NCBI GenBank assembly: GCA_033856195.1
Contig: JAWVFL010000055.1
Coordinates: 1-64,000, forward strand
Origin: VRUE01 sp033856195
Lineage (GTDB): Bacteria > Actinomycetota > Thermoleophilia > Solirubrobacterales > 70-9
Length of the DNA stretch: 64,000 nt
Direction of reading: 5' to 3'
Position 1 is the first letter of the stretch, and each line of letters starts with the position of its first letter. The translations under genes were made by a program, and so were the position numbers. Shown here piece after piece: positions 1 through 10,000 of the stretch. The notes under the pieces were generated by a model. The model had not been told where the DNA came from, searched no databases, and saw only the letters and a list, made by a program, of their open reading frames with translations.

Positions 1-1
1 C

Positions 2-1015
2 GGCACGATCGACTCGATGGACGCCGAGCGGCTCGGGCGCGTCTTCGCCCCCAAGGCCCGGGGCGCCTGGCACCTGCACGAGCTGACCGCGGGGATGGGG
101 CTCTCGGCTTTTGTGTTGTTCTCGTCGGTCGCCGGCATCCTCGGCAATCCAGGCCAGTCCAACTACGCCGCCGCCAACTCGTTCCTCGACGCGCTGGCGG
201 CGCATCGCCTCGCCAACGGCCTGGCGGCGACCTCGATCGCCTGGGGCTTCTGGGAGCGCGAGAGCGGCATGACCGCCGCCCTCAGCGACGCCGACAAGGC
301 CCGCCTGCGGCGTCGCGGCATGGAGGCCCTCTCTGACCAGCGCGGCCTGGCCATGTTCGACGCGGCGATCCTGTTCGACCGTGCACCGGCGCTTGCCGCG
401 CCGATCGACGCCGCCGGCCTGAAGGCACTCGCCGGCGCCCAGGTCCTGCCATCGATACTGAGCGATCTCGTCGCCAAGCGCAGCGACAGGCGCCGGGCGA
501 CGGTCTCGCTGGCGTCGAGGCTTGCCTCCGTCCCCGCCACCCAGCACGAGACCCTGGTGCGGGACCTGGTCAGGGCGGAGACGGCGGCGGTGCTCGGCCA
601 TTCCTCCGCCGAGGAGGTGGCGATCGACCTGCCCTTCAACGAGCTCGGCTTCGACTCGCTCGCCGCGGTCGAGCTGCGCAACCGCCTCGGCGCCGCCACC
701 GACATGCGCCTGCCGGCGACGGTGGTCTTCGACCACCCGTCGGTGGCGGCCCTCGCCGAATACCTGCTGGCAAGCGTCGCCCCCGGCGCGAACGGCGACG
801 CGGCGCTGCAGCCCGGCGAGCGCGAGATCCGCGAAGCGCTGGCCTCGCTGCCGCTCTCGCGGCTGCGCAGCGCCGGGCTGATCGATCCGCTGCTGCGCCT
901 GGCAAACCCAGAGGCCTATCCGGAATCCGAACCCGAGGAAGAGGACGGTGATCGCATCGACACCATGGACGTGGAGGAACTGCTGCAGGCGAGCGGGGGG
1001 GAGCAGGCGCCGTGA
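2..1015 (+). CDS. Type I polyketide synthase, C-terminal part (KR-ACP-docking tail); 5' end outside window
   Basis: The reading frame is open from the left edge, so this is the last ~337 residues of a modular PKS. It begins inside a ketoreductase (KR): the FAPKARGAWHLHE lysine, the VLFSS serine and the catalytic Tyr of NYAAAN (residue ~55 of the fragment) are all present, so this KR should be active. An acyl carrier protein follows, with the phosphopantetheine serine in LGFDSLAAVE (residue ~219). The acidic tail after the ACP (~residues 265-337) fits a C-terminal docking domain that hands the chain to the next PKS. The stop overlaps the GTG of the next gene by four bases (GTGA), so the two are probably translationally coupled. 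Modules further upstream cannot be seen. Confidence 0.93.
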   Translation, partial: GTIDSMDAERLGRVFAPKARGAWHLHELTAGMGLSAFVLFSSVAGILGNPGQSNYAAANSFLDALAAHRLANGLAATSIAWGFWERESGMTAALSDADKARLRRRGMEALSDQRGLAMFDAAILFDRAPALAAPIDAAGLKALAGAQVLPSILSDLVAKRSDRRRATVSLASRLASVPATQHETLVRDLVRAETAAVLGHSSAEEVAIDLPFNELGFDSLAAVELRNRLGAATDMRLPATVVFDHPSVAALAEYLLASVAPGANGDAALQPGEREIREALASLPLSRLRSAGLIDPLLRLANPEAYPESEPEEEDGDRIDTMDVEELLQASGGEQAP

Positions 1016-4000
1016 GGGCGACCGACCACGACGTCGTCGATGCGCTGCGCACCACGCTGAAGGAACGCGACCGCCTGCGCAAGGAGAACACCCGCCTGCT
1101 CAACAGCTCCGAGGAGCCGGTGGCGATCGTCGGCGCCGGTTGCCGCTTCCCCGGCGGCGTCGCCAGCCCGGAGGCACTCTGGGACCTGGTCGTCGAGGGC
1201 CGCGACGCGATCTCCGAATTCCCCCAGGACCGCGGCTGGGACGTCGACGGCATCTACGACCCCGACCCCGAGGTCATCGGCGCCAGCTACGTGCGCGAGG
1301 GGGGCTTCCTCACCGATCCGGGCGGCTTCGACGCCGAGTTCTTCGGCATCAGCCCGCGCGAGGCGCTCGCCACCGACTCGCAGCAGAGGCTGATCCTGGA
1401 ATGCAGCTGGGAGGCGCTGGAACGAGCGGGATTCGACCCTCTCTCGCTGAAGCGCAGCCAGACCGGCGTCTTCGTCGGCGTCATCTACCACGACTACGGC
1501 GCGGGCTCCTGGCATTCGGACCTCGAGGGCTATCTCAGCACCGGAGGCGCGGGCAGCATCGCTTCCGGCCGTGTCGCCTACGTCCTCGGCCTCGAGGGTC
1601 CCGCGCTCACCGTCGATACCGCCTGCTCGTCCTCCCTGGTGACGATGCACCTCGCCGTGCAGGCCCTGCGCCGGGGGGAGTGCGATCTCGCCTTGGCCGG
1701 CGGCGCCACGGTGATGTCCACCCCGGGCATGTTCATCGACGGCTCGCGCCAGCGCGGCCTCTCCCCCGACGGCCGCAGCAAGGCCTTCGCCGAGGCAGCC
1801 GACGGCGTCGGCTTCGGCGAGGGGGTCGGCATCGTCGTCCTGCAGCGCCTCTCCGACGCGCAGCGGAGTGGCCACCCCATCCTCGCCGTGATCCGCGGCT
1901 CGGCGATCAACCAGGACGGCGCCAGCAACGGGCTCGTGGCCCCCAGCGGGCCCGCCCAGGAACGGGTGATCCGCCAGGCCCTGGCGAACGCCCGCCTCAC
2001 CCCACAGGACGTCGACGTGGTCGAGGCGCACGGCACCGGCACGACGCTCGGCGACCCGATCGAGGGGAACGCCCTGCTGGCCACCTATGGCCAGGACCGC
2101 GAGCGCCCGCTCAGGCTCGGCTCGATCAAGTCCAACGTCGGTCACACACAGGCCGCCGCCGGCGTCGCTGGGGTGATCAAGACCGTGATGGCGATGCGAG
2201 CCGGCGTACTGCCGAAGACGCTGCACGTCGACGCGCCCTCCTCCAAGGTCGACTGGGAGGCCGGCGACATCGAGCTGCTCACCGAGCCGGTGAAGTGGCA
2301 GGCGGACGGCCGGCCCCGCCGCGCCGGCATCTCCTCCTTCGGCATGAGCGGCACCAACGCGCACATGATCCTCGAAGAGGCGCCAGAGGCCCCCACGGCG
2401 GCGGGAGCGGATGCCGCCGAGGCCGGTGGGGACAAAGCGCGGAGGCTCGCCGTTCCCGGGCAGGTCCCCCTCGTGCTCTCGGCCAAGTCGGAGGAGGCCT
2501 TGCGCGACTCCGCCGGGCGCCTCGCCCTTCGCCTCGGGCAGGACCCCGACCTCGACCCGATCGACGTCGCCTATTCGCTCGTGACCCGCAAGCCCCGCTT
2601 CGGGCGTCGTGCGGTGGCGGTGGGGAGCGAGCGCAAGGAGCTGCTTGCGAGCCTCACCGCCTTCGCCGCCGGCGGCGAGTCCCCCAACCTGGTCGAGGGC
2701 GCCGCCCGCGAGGAGCGGGGCCCCGTCTTCCTCTTTCCCGGTTACGGGTCCCAGTGGCAGGGGATGGCGCTCGAGCTGATCGAGTCCGCGCCCGCCTTCG
2801 CCCGGCGGATGAGCGAGTGCGCGGAAGCGCTCGATCCGCACATGGACTGGACGCTCGAGCAGATCCTCCACGGCGCCGAGGGGCTGCCGCCGATCGACAG
2901 GATCGAGCTCGGCGGGCCGGCGCTGTTCGCGACCAGTGTCTCGCTGGTCGCGCTCTGGCGCTCTTGCGGGGTCGAGCCGGTGGCCGTTGCCGGCCACTCC
3001 CAGGGAGAGCTGATCGCGGCGCACGTCGCCGGCGCCCTCACGCTCGGCGAAGCGGCCCGGGCCGTGGTCCTGCGCAGCGAGGTGATCTCGGACCTCGAAG
3101 GGCACGGAGCGATGGCCTCGGTCGGCCTCTCCGCCGCGGACGTCGAGTCGCGCCTCGAGCGCTGGGGCGGCAGCCTCGAGATCGCCGCTCTCAACGGCCC
3201 CGCGGCGACGGTAATCGCCGGTGACAGCGAGCCGCTCGAGGAGTTCCTCGTCCTCTGCGCCGCCGAGGGGACGCACGCGCGGCGGATCCGCGGCGCCACG
3301 GGCGCCTCGCACTCCGCGCACGTCGAGCGGCTGCGCGACGGCATGCTGGAGGCGTTCGCCTCGATCTCGCCGCGCAGCTCCGAGATCCCCTTCCACTCCA
3401 CCGTCACCGGCGAGGCGCTCGACACGGCCGAGCTGGGCCCCGAGTACTGGTACCGCAACCTGCGCCAGACCGTGCGCCTCGCGCCGGTCGTCGCCGACCT
3501 GATCGAGGCCGGCAACCGCACCCTGATCGAGGTCAGCCCACATCCGGTGCTGACCGTCGGCCTGCGGGAAACGGCCGAGGCCGCTCTCCCCGCGGGCTCG
3601 GTCGCCGTGCTCAGCACGCTGCGCCGCGAGGAAGGCGGCCCGCGCCGCTTCGCCCTCTCCCTCGCCGAGGCCCATGCCGCCGGCGCCGCGGTCGACTGGC
3701 AGGCGTTCTTCGCCGGCAGCGGCGCTGAAGCCGTGCCGCTGCCCACCTACCCGTTCCAGCGCAAGAGCTACTGGCTGATGGCCGGCGCGGGCGCCTCGGA
3801 CCCCAGCGCGATCGGTCTCGGCGACGCGGAGCATCCGCTGCTCGGCGCAGCGATCGAGGACCCCGAGAGCGAGGGGGTCACGCTCGCCGGGAGGATCTCG
3901 TTGCGGTCGCATGCCTGGCTGGCCGATCACGCCGGGGCCGGCTCGGTGCTCTTCCCCGGCAGCGGCTTCGTCGAGTTGGCGCTGCGGGCGGCGAGGGAGG

Positions 4001-7000
4001 CCGGCTGCGGCCTGATCGAGGAGCTGGCCCTGCAGGCGCCGCTGATCCTCTCCGATTCGGCCGCGGTGGCGCTGCGCGTCATCGTCGGCACGGCCGACGA
4101 GCGCGGCCGGCGCACGATCGCCATCTACTCCCGCCCCGAGCCGGACGAGGAGGGGCATGCCGACTGGACCTGTCATGCCCAGGGCGTGGTCTCGGCCGAG
4201 CAGCCGCGCTCCGTCGGCAGCCTCGAGGCGTGGCCCCCGGCCGGGGCGGAGCCGCTCGAGCTCGACTCCCTCTACGACCTGCTCGCCGACGCCGGCTTCG
4301 AATACGGCCCGGCCTTCCAGGGCCTCACCGCGGCCTGGCGCGACGGCGAAGAGGTCTACGCCGAGGTCTCGCTCGCGCCCGAGCAGATCTCCGAAGCGCC
4401 GCGCTTCGGCATCCATCCCGCCCTGCTCGACTCGGCCCTGCACGGCATCCTGGCGGCGATGCTCGCCGGCCCGGACGGTGAGTTGACCGCCAAGCTTCCC
4501 TTTGCCTGGGTGGACGTCGCCGTGTTTCGCCCCGGCAGCGACCGGTTGCGTGTCAAGATCAGCCCCAGGGGCGAGGAGGAGGTCTCGCTCGTTCTCGCCG
4601 GACAGGACGGAGCACCCGTGGCCGCGGTCGGCGCGGTGCGCGTCCGGGCCGTCTCGACCGAGGCGCTGAGCCGATCGTCGGCCAAGCAGGACGGGCTGCT
4701 CGGCGTCGAGTGGGCCGAGGTCGCCGCGGGCGAGCAGCCCGCGTCCTCGACCGAGGCCGAGCTGATCGACCTCGCTCTCCGTGAGGGGGCTCCGGCCGAC
4801 GCGTCGGAGGCCGCTCGCGCCGCGAGCGAAAAGGCTCTGGCTGCGGTTCAGGAGAGGCTCGCGGCCGGCGACAGCGAGGCGTCCCGCCTGGTCTTCCTCA
4901 CCGAAGGCGCCGTCGCCACGGCTCCCGGTGAGGACCCGGACCTTCCCGGCGCGACCGTCTGGGGACTGCTGCGCTCGGCCCTCAACGAGCACCCAGGGCG
5001 CTTCGGGCTGATCGACGGCGACGGCAGCGAGGCGTCCCATCAGGCCCTCGCGACCGCGATCGCGACGACCGCGACAGAGCCCCAGATCGCGCTGCGCGAA
5101 GGCAAGCTGCTGGCGCCGCGCCTCGTCCCGGCGCGGGGCCTGGCGTCGCAGCCGCGGCCGATCGAGATCGATCCCGGCGCCACCGTCCTGATCACCGGTG
5201 GCACCCGTGGCCTCGGCGCGCTCGTCGCTCGTCATCTCGTCGCCGAGCACGGCGTCCGCCGGCTGCTCCTGCTCAGCCGCGGCGGCCCCGAGACCGAGGG
5301 CGCCGAGGAGCTGCGCGCCGACTTGGAGGAGCTCGGCGCCTCGGTCCGCATCGAGGCCTGCGACGTCTCCGAGCGCGGCCGGCTCGAAGCGGTCCTCGAT
5401 TCGATCGATCCCGACCACCCGCTCGGCGGCGTGGTCCACGCCGCCGGCGGGCTCGCCAACGGGATGGTCGACGCGATGACCCCCGAGCAGCTCGAGCCGG
5501 TCTTCGCGCCCAAGCTCGACGGCGCCTGGCACCTGCATGAGCTGACCAAGGGCCTCGACCTCTCGACCTTCGTGCTTTTCTCCTCGCTGGCCGCCACCGT
5601 GGGCACGCCCGGCCAGGCCAACTACGCCGCGGCCAACGCCTTCCTCGACGCGCTCGCCGCGCACCGCCGGGCCGGCGGCCTGGCGGCGACCTCGATGGCC
5701 TGGGGGGTCTGGGGGGAATCCGGCAGCGCCGGCTCGGTGATGTCGGAGTCCGACCGGGCGCGGATGGCGCGCGCGGGTGTCGCCTTGCTCTCCGACCAGG
5801 AGGGCCTCGGGCTGTTCGACACTGCCCTGCGCACCGACCTCGCGCTGACCGTGCCGGCGCCGTTCGACCAAAGCGCCCTGCGAGCGCTGGCCGGCGCCGG
5901 CGCTCTGCCACCGCTGTTCGGCAAGCTCGTCACCTCGCGCCGCCGCCGCCCGTCGGCCGCGGCCGGCTCGCGGGCGGCGAAGCTGGCGACGCTGGACGAC
6001 ACCGGGCGCGAGACCCTGCTGCTCGACCTCATTCGCGAGGAGGCGGCGCGCGTGCTCGGCCACGAGTCGGCTGCCGAGATCGCGCCCGAGGTCGCCTTCG
6101 GCGACCTCGGCTTCGACTCGCTGGCCGCGGTCGAGCTGCGCAACCGGATTGGCAACGCGACCGGGGTGACCCTGCCGCCGGCGATCGCCTTCGACTACCC
6201 CTCGCCGGCGGCCCTGGCCGGCTACCTGCGAGGGCAGATCACGGGCAGCGGCAGCGGCGGCCGCGAGGTCGTCAGGACGCAGTCGTCCGAGGAGCCGATC
6301 GCGATCGTCGGCATGGCCTGCCGCTTCCCCGGCGGGGTCGCTTCCCCCCAACAGCTCTGGGAGCTGGTCGCGCAGGGACGCGACGCGGTCTCAGGGTTTC
6401 CCACCGACCGCAACTGGGACCTGGAGCGCCTGCGACGGTCCGAGGCCGACGACCGCGGCGCCACCTACGTGCGCGAAGGTGGCTTCCTCCGCGACGCCCC
6501 GGGCTTCGACCCGGCCTTTTTCGGCATCTCGCCGCGCGAGGCGCTCGCCATCGATCCGCAGCAGCGATTGCTGCTGGAATCCGCCTGGGAGGCGCTGGAA
6601 GCGGCGGGGATCGATCCATCCTCCCTGCGCGGAACGCCGACCGGGGTCTTCGCCGGGCTCAGCATCCAGGACTACATGATGGGAGAGGGGGAAACGGAGG
6701 AAGGCTCCGAGGGATACAGGATGGCCGGCGCCTCCGGAAGCGTCGCCTCCGGCCGCATCGCCTATCAGCTCGGCCTCGAGGGGCCGGCGATCACCGTCGA
6801 CACGGCCTGCTCCTCCTCCCTCGTCGCCACCCACCTCGCCGCGGCCTCCCTGCGCTCCGGCGAATGCTCGCTGGCCCTGGCGGGGGGAGCGACCGTGATG
6901 GCCACGCCGACCCTCTTGGTCGGGTTCTCGATGCAGGGCATTGTCGCCGTGGACGGCCGCTGCAAGCCCTTCGCCGATTCCGCCGACGGCGTCGGCTCCT

Positions 7001-10000
7001 CGGAGGGCGTCGGCTTGCTCGTGCTCGAGCGCCTCTCCGACGCCGAGCGGCACGGGCGCCAGATCCTCGCCACGATCAGGGGCTCCGCGGTCAACCAGGA
7101 CGGGGCGTCGAACGGGCTCACCGCCCCCAACGGCCCCTCGCAGAAGCAGGTGATTCGCCAGGCGCTCGTCAACGCCGGCCTCGAGCCCACCGACGTCGAC
7201 GCAGTCGAGGCCCACGGCACCGGGACCGTCCTCGGCGACCCGATCGAGGCAGGCGCTCTGCTCGCCACCTATGGCCAGGGACGGTCCGAGCCCCTGCGAC
7301 TGGGCTCGATCAAGTCGAACATCGGGCACGCCCAGGCGGCGGCTGGCGTGGCGGGGGTGATCAAGACCGTGATGGCGATGCGCGAAGGCGTCCTGCCGAA
7401 GACCCTGCACGTCGACGCGCCCTCCTCCAAGATCGACTGGGAGGCGGGCCAGGTGGAGCTGCTCACCGAGGCGGCCGAGTGGCAGTCGAACGGCCGTCCC
7501 CGCCGCGCGGGCGTCTCCTCCTTCGGGATCGGCGGCACCAACGCCCACCTGATCCTCGAGGAGGGGGCGCAGCCGAGCACCAGGGCCGAATCGCCGCCCG
7601 GCGCCGAGCCCGCGGCCCCGAACGAGCCGCTGCCCGGCACCTTCCCGCTGGTCCTCTCCGCCAAATCGCAGAGCGCCCTGCATGACGCCGCTGCCCGGCT
7701 CGCCTCCCACCTGCGGGAGAGCCCGGGGCTGGACCTCGGCGACGTCGCCTCCTCGCTGACCGGCGGGCGGCCGCGCTTCGCCGAGCGAGCCGCGGTGGTC
7801 GGTCGCGAGCGGGACGACCTGCTGGCGGGCCTCGACGCCCTGGCGGCGGGCGGCGAGCATCCGCGCCTCGCCCGCGGCCATGCCAGCTCTGGGCGGGGCC
7901 CGGTCTTCCTCTTCCCCGGCCAGGGCTCTCAGTGGCCGAGGATGGGCGTGGAGCTGCTCGAGTCCTCGCCGCTCTTTGCCGCCCGGATGCGAGCCTGCGA
8001 GGAAGCGCTCGAGCCCTTCGTCGATTGGTCGCTCGGCGAAGTCCTGCGCGACCCCGAGGCCGCCTGGCTGGATCGCCTCGACATCGTCCAGCCGGCTCTC
8101 TTCGCGGTGATGGTTTCCCTGGCCCAGCTCTGGCGGGCCTGTGGCGTAGAGCCCGCCGCGGTGGTCGGCCACTCCCAGGGGGAGATCGCGGCGGCCCACT
8201 TCGCCGGTGGGCTCGGCCTCGAGGACGCCACCCGGATCGTCGCCCGCCGCTCGCAGGCGATGGCGCGGATCGCAGGCAAGGGCGCGATGGTCTCGGTCTC
8301 GGTGGCGAGCGAGGCGCTGCAGCCGCTGGTCGAGCCCTTCGGCGAGCGCGTCTCGCTGGCGGCGGTCAACGGCCCCGCCTCGCTCGTCCTCTCGGGCGAC
8401 CCCGAGGCGCTGGAGGCGCTGCTGGCCGACTGCGAGCGGAGGGGGGTGCGCGCCCAGCGCGTCGCGGTCGACTATGCCGCCCACTCCACCCAGATCGAGG
8501 CGCTGCGCGAGGAGCTGCTCGAGGCCTTCGCGCCGATCTCGCCACAGAGCGGTCAGGTCCCCTTCCACTCGACCGTCGAGGGCGGACTCCTCGACACCGC
8601 CGACCTCGACGGCGAGTACTGGTACCGCAACCTGCGCGAGACGGTGCGGTTGGAGCCGGTGCTGCGGGAGCTGCTCGGCGAGGGCGGGCGCACCCTGATC
8701 GAGGTCAGCCCCCACCCGGTGCTCGGCTTCGCCGCTGAGGAGACAATCGACGCGACCTCAGCCGGGCAGAGCACGACGGTGCTCGGCACCCTGCGCCGTG
8801 GCGAAGGCGACGCCCAGCGCTTCGCCCTTTCCCTGGCCCAAGCCGACAGCGCGGGCGCCCCAGTGGACTGGGCCACCTTCTTCGCATCCCGTTCGCCCAG
8901 GCAGGTTTCGCTGCCTACCTATCCGTTCCAGCGCAGGCGTTTTTGGCCCTCGGCGCTCACCCACGTGAGAGACGTGAGCGCCGCCGGGCTGCGCGAGGCT
9001 CGACACCCGCTTCTCGGCGCCTCGATCGAGGATCCCGAGGCTGGCGGCCTCACCTTCGTCGGCCGTATCTCGATTCAGACCCACCCGTGGCTGGCGGACC
9101 GCGGCCTCATGGGAATGGCCTTCCTGCCCGAGACCGCCTTCGTCGAGCTGGCGCTCGAGGCGGGGGCGGAAGCCGGCTGTGAGACCGTCGAGGAGCTGAC
9201 CCTGTCGGCGCCGCTGGTCCTGCCCGCGGAGGGAGGCGTGCGGCTGCAGGTCTCGCTCTCGGCCGCGGAAGCAGGGGGGAGGCGCACGCTTTCGATCTAC
9301 TCCCAGCCGGAGTCGGCGGGGTCAAGCAGGTGGACGTCTCACGCCGTGGGCGTGCTTCGCGCTGCTGCCGGGGAGATCGCCGAGCCGCCGCCGGCCTGGC
9401 CACCGGAGGGCGCCACGGCGCTGGACGTCGAGGCGATCTACGCGCGCCTGGCACAGACGGGTCTCTCCTACGGCCCCGCCTTCCTCGGCCTGACCGCTGC
9501 CTGGCGGGTGGCGGACGAGGTCTTCGCCGAGGTCTCGCTGGCCCCCGAGCAGGCCCAGACGGCGAAGCGGTTCGCCGTTCATCCCGCCCTGCTCGATGTC
9601 GCGTTGCATGCCGGCTCCGTACTGCCGACCGGGGACGGCGACGTCGCCGCATGGACCCGCACGCTCGCACAGGCGTCGGTCTGGAGCGGAGTGCGAGCCG
9701 GCGACGCCCGCGCGGGCTCGCTGCGGGTTCGGCTGGCTCGGGACGGCGACTCCATGCGCCTCGAGGCGTTCGACTCCGAGGGGTCGCTGGCCCTGCAGGC
9801 GCAATCGATCGCCCTCAGCCCGCTGGACCGCGAGCGGCTCTGGGACGCCGCCGCCCACAGCTCGCTCTACGGGGTCGAGTGGCAGGCCGTGGAGCCGCCC
9901 CCGGAGGGCGCGCCGCGGGCTTCGGCGGTGACCCTCGGCCAGGCCGAGGGCGCCGGGCACGATGCCGATCCGATCGGCGCGGCTCACGCCAACGCGCTCG

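Noticed and set aside
916..6351. 1811-aa open frame on the minus strand opposite the PKS
   Set aside because: It is antisense to a clear PKS; its translation is low-complexity Arg/Gly/Ala/Asp. Long shadow frames are normal at this GC content.
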